This document shows, in pieces, positions 1-5,542 of a stretch of DNA of 7,647 nucleotides. Each line of letters opens with the position of its first letter. Positions within the stretch are counted from its first letter, which is position 1. Origin of the DNA: Clostridia bacterium (GTDB lineage Bacteria; Bacillota_A; Clostridia; Oscillospirales; CAG-272). The translations under genes and the position numbers were made by a program. The stretch lies in NCBI GenBank assembly GCA_017407725.1, contig JAFQWB010000113.1, forward strand, positions 1 through 7,647. The letters are read 5' to 3'. The notes under the pieces are model-generated. The model made no database searches. It had not been told where the DNA came from and saw only the letters and a list, made by a program, of their open reading frames with translations.

Positions 1-27
1 TACGATGGATGTCTGCCACTTCGTTTT

Positions 28-95
28 TCGTAGATCCCGCCTTCGGCGCTGCTTCGCAGTTCGACTTCGGGCTACGCCCTCCGCTCAGGATGACA
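28..95 (-). repeat. Interspersed-type repeat with three chained mini-hairpins
   Basis: On the minus strand this reads TGTCATCCTGAGCGGAG, then a GC-rich body, then GGATCT. I recall this layout from short intergenic repeats scattered through many bacterial genomes (TGTCATCCTGAGCG...GGATCT); I could not search for other copies. The body contains three perfect 11-bp inverted repeats, each with a 4-bp stem and 3-nt loop: CGCC-TTC-GGCG (38-48), CTGC-TTC-GCAG (49-59, directly adjoining the first) and GGGC-TAC-GCCC (69-79). It lies upstream of the first gene of the cluster and probably marks an intergenic boundary. An open frame crosses it (9-275), but the peptide is low-complexity and has no good ribosome binding site. 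Confidence 0.6.
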
Positions 96-262
96 CGTAT
101 ATGTAGGCTTCGCTCCGTTTCCTCTACCGTACTCCATTATCCACAGGGGCTAAGCGCGTACATTCCCCTCCGCTTATCGCGCTCCTATCGGTGCAAAAGG
201 AGCAGTTTCTTAAAATTATTCGGTTTTGTTTCAAAAAAAATAAAAAAAAGTTTAGAACCCTA
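96..262. other. Non-coding spacer between repeat and promoter
   Basis: I see no gene here. The left part (about 105-185) may be a further repeat remnant. It has competing weak inverted repeats: AGGGG (145-149) with CCCCT (165-169), TAAGCG (151-156) with CGCTTA (171-176), and AGCGCG (153-158) with CGCGCT (178-183). One exact DnaA-box nonamer, TTATCCACA, is at 137-145, but it stands alone. The right part (about 200-262) is A/T-rich with A-tracts, as is common upstream of promoters. No cobalamin riboswitch B12 box was found. Confidence 0.4.
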
Positions 263-291
263 TTTATTTATTTAAATAAATCTGTTATACT
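263..291 (+). promoter_or_regulatory. Probable sigma-A promoter for the first operon
   Basis: The -10 element TATACT (286-291) is preceded by TG one base upstream (283-284), giving an extended -10. With a 17-bp spacer the -35 hexamer is TTTATT (263-268), a 3/6 match; extended -10 promoters tolerate weak -35 boxes. Transcription would start near 298, giving a leader of about 55 nt before the ATG at 354. A/T-rich tracts lie upstream. Confidence 0.45.
266..281. promoter_or_regulatory. 16-bp perfect A/T palindrome in the promoter spacer
   Basis: ATTTATTTAAATAAAT is a perfect palindrome lying over the 3' part of the -35 hexamer and most of the spacer, ending just before the extended -10. This is a natural place for a repressor operator. 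A/T-only palindromes also arise by chance in such regions, so the operator reading is inference. Confidence 0.3.
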
Positions 292-341
292 TAGAGTATA
301 AAGAGTAGATAGCCTCTTGAAATCGATCGTATGGTAAAGGC

Positions 342-348
342 AAGGTGA
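342..348 (+). promoter_or_regulatory. Ribosome binding site deciding the first gene's start
   Basis: AAGGTGA pairs with the 3' end of 16S rRNA and lies 5 nt before ATG 354. It overlaps the alternative GTG at 345, which makes the ATG the better start. Confidence 0.55.
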
Positions 349-353
349 CGGAT

Positions 354-1478
354 ATGACCAACCGCGAAAGAGCACTTAATATTTTAAGATTCAAGAAAGC
401 AGACAGAATGCCGTCGGTTCACTTCGGATATTGGAGAGAGCTTCTTTACGAGTGGGCAGAGCATGGCATTATATCAAAGGACATAGCCGCACATTGGGGC
501 GACGGAAACGATGCGGACAGAGAGCTTGATAGGCTTATAGGCTGGGACTATAACTGGTCGAATACACGCGGAGCAAATACGGGACTTATGCCCGGATTTG
601 AGTATAAGGAGCTTGAGGTTCTGCCCGATGGCTCAAGACGTGTGCTTACCTGGAACGGAGTTATCGAAAAGATAAAGCCCGGTATAATATCAATTCCGTC
701 CGAGGACGATTATCTCTTGAAGGACAGAGAGATCTTCGAGCGTGAGTTCCTTCCCAAAATGCAGTTCTCTAAGAATAGAATAAATTACGATTATTTCGAG
801 AACCATCACAATGAGATCTACGAAAAAGACGACAGACCGGTCGGTATCTGGGTTGGAAGTGTTCTCGGTCACATTCGTGATATGACAACAGTACGAGGCA
901 TGAGCTATCTTATGTACGATGAAGACGAGGAGCTTTTTGCCGATATAGTAAATACATATGCAGAGATGCAGTACAAATGCGTTGAGGAGGTTCTCAAGAC
1001 GGGTGCGAAATTCGATTTCGCGCACTTCTGGGAGGATATCTGCTTCAAGAACGGACCGCTCATTTCTCCTGCAAAGTTTGAAGAGATATGCGCACCGCAC
1101 TATAAAAAGAGATGCGACCTGCTTCACTCGTACGGCATAGATATAATCTCGCTTGACTGCGACGGGGTTACGAAGGAGCTTCTTCCCACCTGGGTCGAAA
1201 ACGGAGTCAATACTATGTTCCCGATAGAGATCGGAGTTTGGGGAGATCAGTTTGAAGGAGCAAGAAACAAATTCGGAAACAAGGTTCTAGGCGTGGGCGG
1301 CATGGACAAGACCGCACTAAGAAAGGACAAGGCGGCAGTTGACGAGGAGCTTAAGAGAATGGAAAAGCTCGCATCGCTCGGAGGCTTCATTCCTTGCCCC
1401 GATCACAGACTTATGCCCGGAAGCAAATTCGAGCTTGTAAAGTATTACGCCGAAAAGATCAAGGAGATCAAATTCTGA
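354..1478 (+). CDS. URO-D-family methyltransferase-like protein (DCDG variant)
   Basis: This 374-residue protein belongs to the uroporphyrinogen decarboxylase superfamily, a TIM barrel that includes cobamide methyltransferases such as MtaA, MtbA and CmuA. It opens with the typical N-terminus MTNRERALNILRFKKADRMP and has the family core HFWEDICFKNGPLISP (224-239). The RxAGR substrate motif of true heme-pathway HemE is absent, so a heme role is unlikely. Where MtaA-type enzymes have HxCG, this one has DCDG (268-271), and the C-terminal ligand region reads PCPDHRLMPG (347-356). Asp268, Cys269, Asp270, Cys348, Asp350 and His351 could form a different metal or catalytic site. It is the first gene after the promoter, 51 nt before the AraC-corrinoid frame, and probably co-transcribed with it. 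A GTG at 345 would add three residues; ATG 354 has the better-placed ribosome binding site. Family is confident; substrate is unknown. Confidence 0.88.
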   Translation: MTNRERALNILRFKKADRMPSVHFGYWRELLYEWAEHGIISKDIAAHWGDGNDADRELDRLIGWDYNWSNTRGANTGLMPGFEYKELEVLPDGSRRVLTWNGVIEKIKPGIISIPSEDDYLLKDREIFEREFLPKMQFSKNRINYDYFENHHNEIYEKDDRPVGIWVGSVLGHIRDMTTVRGMSYLMYDEDEELFADIVNTYAEMQYKCVEEVLKTGAKFDFAHFWEDICFKNGPLISPAKFEEICAPHYKKRCDLLHSYGIDIISLDCDGVTKELLPTWVENGVNTMFPIEIGVWGDQFEGARNKFGNKVLGVGGMDKTALRKDKAAVDEELKRMEKLASLGGFIPCPDHRLMPGSKFELVKYYAEKIKEIKF

Positions 1479-1529
1479 GTTTTTCAGAGCTATTAAAATC
1501 TTCTCGGATGAGAAAACGGTGATCAGAAA

Positions 1530-3098
1530 ATGCAAGATTTTATAAAAATAAGCGCAGGGGAGCTTTTCGGAAATGATAAGCTACCAATAAAAAATGAGAT
1601 ATTTTCGTGTGCGCTTTCAAGGTGCGAGGGAAAAGCACCGCTTGTTTCATATGAGGCTGTTGAGATCGATCTTGTCGTGTCGGGCAGCGGTATACACAGA
1701 GTTTTCGGAAGAGATATTCCGTGTAGCTTTGGAGATATATTCATAAGCGATACCGAAACGCCGCACACCTTCTTCACGTCCGAGGACGGAGGAGATCTTG
1801 AGATCGAAAGAATATGGTTTGACCCCGACGTGTGGCTTGACGGAGATTTTTCCGATAAGACATCGTCAAGGTATTGCTACCGCATATTTGCAGACTGTAT
1901 TCCGCTTGTTCATGCAGTTCTCAATGAGAAAACAAAAAAACGGATAGATTATCTTATAGAGGGCATCAGATACGAAAAGGAAAACTGCGGCGAAGAGTGG
2001 AGTGAGGCGGCAAGAGCATATCTTGCAATGCTTCTTATAACTCTTGGAAGGTATCTCGGAAGCGAGATCAAGAACAGAGAAGAGAGCAGGATAAGACCCA
2101 AGGACAGAGGTATAGTGTCGCTTGCCGTAAAAGAGGTTATGATGGGATTCTCAGACCCGTCAATGACACTTGAGCGAATAGCCGATATGCTCTATATCAG
2201 TAAGTCCACCCTTTCAAGGCTTTTCAAAGACGCAACGGGGAAGTCGTTTGGAGATTATCTGCGTGAGGTTCGCGTAAAGTCGGCGTGTGCACTTCTTTGT
2301 GAAAGCACACTCACGGTCGAGGAGATTGCGGGCAGATGCGGTCTTCGCGATCTTGCCACCTTTTATAAGACCTTTTCGTCAATAACAGGTATGACGCCGA
2401 GTGTTTACCGCTCGCATAATAAAAAACATAAAGAGCTTAAAAACAGTAATAAAGGAGAAAAATTTATGAGCATTTTAACAGAAATTTGCGAAAACCTTCA
2501 GAAGGGCAAGGCTAAGATCGTAAAGGAGCTTTGCGAAAACGCAATAAGCGAAGGACTTGATCCCGAAATCATACTCAACGAGGGTCTTCTCGCAGGAATG
2601 AACGTTATCGGAGAAAAGTTCAAGAACAATGAGGTATACGTTCCCGAGGTTCTTGTTGCTGCAAGAGCTATGAACATGGGTACACAGGTACTCAAGCCCC
2701 ATCTTCTCGCAAAAGGCGCTACCGCTAAGGGCAAGGTTTGTATCGGAACAGTTCAGGGCGACCTTCACGATATCGGTAAGAACCTCGTTAAGATGATGAT
2801 GGAGGGCAAAGGACTTGAGGTTGTTGACCTCGGAACAGACGTAACTCCCGAGAACTTCGTTAACACTGCAATTGAGCAGAACTGCGACATCATCTGCTGC
2901 TCGGCACTTCTTACAACAACCATGGGTGTTATGGCTGACGTTGTTAACCTTGCTACCGAGAAGGGTATCAGAGACAAGGTTAAGATCATGGTAGGCGGCG
3001 CTCCCGTTAACGAAGACTTCTGCAAGAAGATCGGTGCTGACGCTTATACCTCCGATGCTGCATCTGCGGCTGACCTTGCAGTAAGCTTCTGCAAGTAA
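1530..3098 (+). CDS. AraC-family regulator joined in frame to corrinoid protein
   Basis: This is one unbroken 522-codon frame. Residues 40-100 look like the sensor cupin of AraC-type regulators (IHRVFG..., DIFISDTETPHTFF). Residues 190-294 are a complete AraC DNA-binding domain: first helix-turn-helix LERIADMLYISKSTLSRLF (about 214-232), second at about 262-285, and the family signature ending FSSITGMTPSVYR (282-294). AraC proteins normally stop near here. Instead a Lys/Asn-rich linker (295-312) runs straight into a full corrinoid protein from Met313. The start ATG has GGTGATC (1519-1525) 4 nt upstream. The frame may make a genuine fusion, or the regulator may have lost its stop by a 1-nt change: all six TAA triplets in the junction lie in the -1 frame. 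The isoleucine codon ATA is used for 16 of 24 Ile in the AraC part but 2 of 15 in the corrinoid part. The likely role is sensing the methylated substrate or its product and controlling this cluster. Confidence 0.75.
   Translation: MQDFIKISAGELFGNDKLPIKNEIFSCALSRCEGKAPLVSYEAVEIDLVVSGSGIHRVFGRDIPCSFGDIFISDTETPHTFFTSEDGGDLEIERIWFDPDVWLDGDFSDKTSSRYCYRIFADCIPLVHAVLNEKTKKRIDYLIEGIRYEKENCGEEWSEAARAYLAMLLITLGRYLGSEIKNREESRIRPKDRGIVSLAVKEVMMGFSDPSMTLERIADMLYISKSTLSRLFKDATGKSFGDYLREVRVKSACALLCESTLTVEEIAGRCGLRDLATFYKTFSSITGMTPSVYRSHNKKHKELKNSNKGEKFMSILTEICENLQKGKAKIVKELCENAISEGLDPEIILNEGLLAGMNVIGEKFKNNEVYVPEVLVAARAMNMGTQVLKPHLLAKGATAKGKVCIGTVQGDLHDIGKNLVKMMMEGKGLEVVDLGTDVTPENFVNTAIEQNCDIICCSALLTTTMGVMADVVNLATEKGIRDKVKIMVGGAPVNEDFCKKIGADAYTSDAASAADLAVSFCK
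2415..2420 (+). promoter_or_regulatory. Candidate internal promoter for the corrinoid gene (-10)
   Basis: CATAAT (2415-2420) matches the -10 consensus at 5/6. An 18-bp spacer upstream, ATGACG (2391-2396) matches the -35 at 4/6. Transcription would start near 2427 and give a leader of about 39 nt carrying the strong AAAGGAG site. This would let the carrier protein be made in larger amounts than the regulator. The call rests on a by-eye match only. Confidence 0.3.
2451..2457 (+). promoter_or_regulatory. Strong ribosome binding site for the corrinoid protein
   Basis: AAAGGAG is 8 nt before ATG 2466. It is one of the strongest sites in the window and lies inside the longer open frame, which supports independent initiation of the corrinoid protein. 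Confidence 0.7.
2466..3098 (+). CDS. Corrinoid protein, MtaC/MtbC/MttC type (internal start)
   Basis: A complete 210-residue corrinoid protein of normal family length. It carries the methyl group on the cobalt of a bound cobamide between two methyltransferases in the cytoplasm. Residues 1-85 form the helical cap typical of B12-binding modules (GLDPEIILNEGLLAGMNVIG, then VYVPEVLVAARAMN). The Rossmann-like domain follows, with the DxHxxG cobalt-ligand motif as GDLHDIG (98-104; lower axial ligand His101), the SALLTTTM loop (146-153) and GGAP (177-180). All signature elements are intact. The ATG is in frame with the upstream AraC reading frame but has its own AAAGGAG site. Its codon choice (Ile nearly always ATC or ATT) suggests high expression. 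A strong terminator follows 23 nt after the stop. Function as a methyl carrier is confident; the partner among the nearby URO-D enzymes is not known. Confidence 0.88.
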   Translation: MSILTEICENLQKGKAKIVKELCENAISEGLDPEIILNEGLLAGMNVIGEKFKNNEVYVPEVLVAARAMNMGTQVLKPHLLAKGATAKGKVCIGTVQGDLHDIGKNLVKMMMEGKGLEVVDLGTDVTPENFVNTAIEQNCDIICCSALLTTTMGVMADVVNLATEKGIRDKVKIMVGGAPVNEDFCKKIGADAYTSDAASAADLAVSFCK

Positions 3099-3121
3099 TT
3101 AAATAACTGTAAAAAAAGATA

Positions 3122-3155
3122 AAAGCCTCTTTGAATGATCAAGGAGGCTTTTTCG
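3122..3155 (+). terminator. Strong rho-independent terminator after the corrinoid gene
   Basis: A 13-bp stem (3122-3134 with 3141-3153) contains one T-G wobble, closes a 6-nt loop (3135-3140) and ends in a T run to 3155. The core pairing is AAAAGCCTC with GAGGCTTTT. It separates the AraC-corrinoid unit from the four URO-D genes downstream. Confidence 0.92.
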
Positions 3156-3198
3156 GAAAATATTTGTTTATTGTTGATACGAATCGGAGGGATGATAA

Positions 3199-4269
3199 GT
3201 GGCGATTTTAACTTCAAGAGAACGTATGCTCAGAACCTTCAGGCATCAGGAGATAGACCGCGTTATGATGGTTGACACTGCTTGGGGCGGAACGGTAAAA
3301 AGATGGTATGAAGAGGGTATGCCCGCAGGTATGGATTGGCAGGATTATTTCGGATTTGACAAGATCGTGAGAATACATCCCGATAACTCGCCGCGATATC
3401 CTTTTAAGCTTATAGAAGAAACCGACAGATACAGAATAGTTACAACGGCGTGGGGAATGACTGAAAAGCAGTTTAAGGTGCTCGACTCAACTCCCGAGGG
3501 ACTTGATCATTATTACAGCACGCCCGAGCGCTGGGCTGAAGCCAAAGAGAGAATGCTCACGTATTACGATGACAGAATTCCGTGGGCATATCTTAAGGAA
3601 AACTATCCGAAATGGAAGGCTGAGGGCAGATTTATGCAGCTTGTTGTCTGGTTCGGATTTGACGTTGCGCACTCACATATGGCAGGAACCGAAAATGTTC
3701 TTATCGGCATGTATGAGGACCCCGAATGGGTAATGGATATGTTTGAAACCTATCTTACCTCGTCGCTTGATCTTTGCCAGAAGATACTCGATGCGGGATA
3801 TGAGTTTGACGGCATATACTGGTATGACGATATGGGATACAAGAATTCAACCTTCTTCTCGCCCGAAATGTACAGAGAACTCTTGAAGCCCTTCCATAAG
3901 AGGGCTGTTGACTGGGCGCACGAGAGAGGAATGACGGCAGAGCTTCACTCCTGCGGATTTGTAGAGCCTCTTATTCCGGATCTTCTTGATATCGGGGTTG
4001 AAATGCTCAATCCTCTTGAGGTAAAGGCGGGAATGGATCCGGGAAAGCTCAAGAGGCTTTACGGGGATAAGCTTGCTTTCCACGGCGGAATAAACGCACA
4101 GCTCTGGGAAAATCCCGAGCTTGTAAGAGCTGAAATGGAAAGAATTATTCCCATAATGAAAGAGGGCGGAGGATACGTATTTGCATCCGACCACTCTATA
4201 CCGAACTCGGTATCCTTCGAAACAATGAAAATGATTTCAGATCTTGCACATAAGCTTGGAAAATATTAA
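3199..4269 (+). CDS. URO-D-family methyltransferase-like protein (HSCG variant)
   Basis: A 356-residue URO-D superfamily protein with the usual N-terminus (SRERMLRTFRHQEIDRVMMV) and the core YWYDDMGYKNSTFFSPEMYR (207-226). It keeps the first half of the MtaA/MtbA zinc motif as HSCG (His250, Cys252). At the third-ligand position the sequence reads FASDHSIPN (328-336), with no cysteine, so a classic His-Cys-Cys zinc site is not complete. The start is GTG, supported by GGAGGG (3186-3191) 7 nt upstream. It is the first gene after the terminator, and I see no convincing promoter in the 43-nt gap, so it may depend on read-through. It is 11 nt upstream of the next gene and surely co-transcribed with it. 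It could be the substrate-side methyltransferase; its substrate is unknown. Confidence 0.88.
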   Translation: MAILTSRERMLRTFRHQEIDRVMMVDTAWGGTVKRWYEEGMPAGMDWQDYFGFDKIVRIHPDNSPRYPFKLIEETDRYRIVTTAWGMTEKQFKVLDSTPEGLDHYYSTPERWAEAKERMLTYYDDRIPWAYLKENYPKWKAEGRFMQLVVWFGFDVAHSHMAGTENVLIGMYEDPEWVMDMFETYLTSSLDLCQKILDAGYEFDGIYWYDDMGYKNSTFFSPEMYRELLKPFHKRAVDWAHERGMTAELHSCGFVEPLIPDLLDIGVEMLNPLEVKAGMDPGKLKRLYGDKLAFHGGINAQLWENPELVRAEMERIIPIMKEGGGYVFASDHSIPNSVSFETMKMISDLAHKLGKY

Positions 4270-4280
4270 TAGGTGATATT

Positions 4281-5495
4281 ATGATAAGCGAAAAGGATAA
4301 AAGTATTATAAGAGAGCTTGCGAAAAAATATATGGAAGAGGCTCTTTCCGAAAAGCAACTCGAAATGAACAGAAGAATGCAGGCAACAAACGATCTTAAG
4401 ATCGTAAGACCGATAGTTCTTATGGATGAAATTCCGTGGTATCAGATGGATATTGACGGAGAGCTTAAATGCGAATGTGAGGACGGCGCCGCAAGAGGGC
4501 TTGAATTTTATTTCCGATCAAGTCTTTACAGAAGAAAATATTTCGAATGCGACACTATATTCGATCCTGTTTTCAAGGTAAGAAAATCTTATGATTCCAC
4601 AGGTATCGGAATTGATGCTAAGGAAGAAATAAGAAGAACCGACGATATCAACCATATCGTTTCGCATCATTATGAGGATATTCTTGAAAATGAAGAAAAT
4701 CTTGAGCTTATAAAGATTCCGACCTTCACCGCTCGTCCCGACAAAGACGAATATTTTATGAACTTTTACACCGATCTTCTCGGTGATACTATGCCCGTGG
4801 AGTTTGCGGGATATCCAAATATCTACCACGCTCCGTGGGATTTTATAACAAGGCTCAGAGGCATGGAGCCCATACTCTTCGATCTTTACGACAGACCCGA
4901 ATATCTTCACAAGATAAGAAAGCGCTTTATGGATATTGCGCTTGCGGAAATTGATTTTGTGGAAAAGAATATAGGATACGAATCGTGGACCTCAAACCTT
5001 CATTGCACACCCGGTCTTGTTTCGGGCGTACAGAGCGGAAAGGGTACGTGGTTCAGAGGAATGGCACAGAATTTCGGTGACGTTTCACCCGAAATGCACA
5101 AGGAATTTGATATTGACTATGCTATCCCGATCGCCGAACATTTCACATATTCCTATTACGGATGCTGTGAGCCGCTTGACCGTAAGATAGAAATGCTTAA
5201 ATGCATAAAGAATCTTCGTAAGATAGGCGTTTCACCTTGGGCAAACGAGGAATCTTCGGCAGAGCAGATAAAGGGTGACTTCGTATATGCGAGAAAGCCC
5301 AACCCCGCAAACGTTGCAATAAAGACCGACCCCGAGGTAATAAGAAAAGAAACCGAGGCCACGGTAAAGGCGTGTCAGAAGCACGGTTGCCCCGTGGAGT
5401 TTGTTCTCAAGGACATAAGCACGGTATCGGGCAAGCCTGAAAACCTTATAATCTGGGCAAAAACAGTTTCCGAGGTTCTTGATAAGTATTATTGA
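4281..5495 (+). CDS. Divergent URO-D/MetE-like barrel protein (YGCC family)
   Basis: This 404-residue protein is longer than its neighbours and lacks their opening. Residues 1-35 are charged and helical. Landmarks are HAPWDFITRLRGMEPILFD (183-201), HCTPG (241-245), AQNFGDVSPEMHKEFDIDY (262-280), YYGCCEP (292-298) and SPWANEE (318-324). I recognise these as shared by a family common in gut Clostridia and related to the URO-D/cobalamin-independent methionine synthase barrel; I cannot name a proven function. YGCC falls where neighbours have HxCG, so Cys295 and Cys296 may be metal ligands or catalytic. The matching C-terminal stretch is VLKDISTVSGKPENL (375-389). AGGTGAT (4271-4277) precedes the ATG. 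A methyl-transfer role is inferred from the neighbourhood. Confidence 0.82.
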   Translation: MISEKDKSIIRELAKKYMEEALSEKQLEMNRRMQATNDLKIVRPIVLMDEIPWYQMDIDGELKCECEDGAARGLEFYFRSSLYRRKYFECDTIFDPVFKVRKSYDSTGIGIDAKEEIRRTDDINHIVSHHYEDILENEENLELIKIPTFTARPDKDEYFMNFYTDLLGDTMPVEFAGYPNIYHAPWDFITRLRGMEPILFDLYDRPEYLHKIRKRFMDIALAEIDFVEKNIGYESWTSNLHCTPGLVSGVQSGKGTWFRGMAQNFGDVSPEMHKEFDIDYAIPIAEHFTYSYYGCCEPLDRKIEMLKCIKNLRKIGVSPWANEESSAEQIKGDFVYARKPNPANVAIKTDPEVIRKETEATVKACQKHGCPVEFVLKDISTVSGKPENLIIWAKTVSEVLDKYY

Positions 5496-5506
5496 TTTAT
5501 CCGCAC

Positions 5507-5532
5507 TTTTACAATGTAATTTTACAATATAA
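5507..5532 (+). repeat. Tandem 13-bp repeat between two URO-D genes
   Basis: TTTTACAATGTAA (5507-5519) is followed directly by TTTTACAATATAA (5520-5532), 12 of 13 bases the same. It fills most of the 47-nt gap, and the second copy runs into the ribosome binding site of the next gene. It could be a slippage duplication or a paired binding site; each unit also holds an imperfect TTACA/TGTAA symmetry. Confidence 0.6.
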
Positions 5533-5536
5533 GGAG
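5531..5536 (+). promoter_or_regulatory. Ribosome binding site deciding start at 5543
   Basis: AAGGAG lies 6 nt before ATG 5543. The longer frame back to TTG 5492 would overlap the preceding stop codon and add 17 residues translated from the tandem repeat, so the ATG is preferred. Confidence 0.75.
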
Positions 5537-5542
5537 AAAGCC

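Noticed and set aside
137..145. Perfect DnaA box TTATCCACA
   Set aside because: There is a single copy with no cluster, no adjacent unwinding element of origin type and no dnaA/dnaN genes; a 9-mer can occur by chance.
9..275. 88-codon + strand open frame
   Set aside because: It runs through the repeat and the A/T-rich spacer, has no clear ribosome binding site, and encodes a low-complexity peptide of the kind commonly over-called in such repeats.
1..353. Possible cobalamin riboswitch upstream of the corrinoid cluster
   Set aside because: TCTGCCACT at 12-20 hints at a conserved element, but no B12 box or ordered set of riboswitch stems follows.
1499..1516. Hairpin TTCTC-GGAT-GAGAA between the first two genes
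   Set aside because: The stem is short and no T run follows, so it does not act as an intrinsic terminator.
5492..5542. TTG start that would extend the 5543 gene by 17 residues
   Set aside because: It overlaps the upstream stop, the added residues come from the tandem repeat, and ATG 5543 has a well-spaced AAGGAG and the standard family N-terminus.
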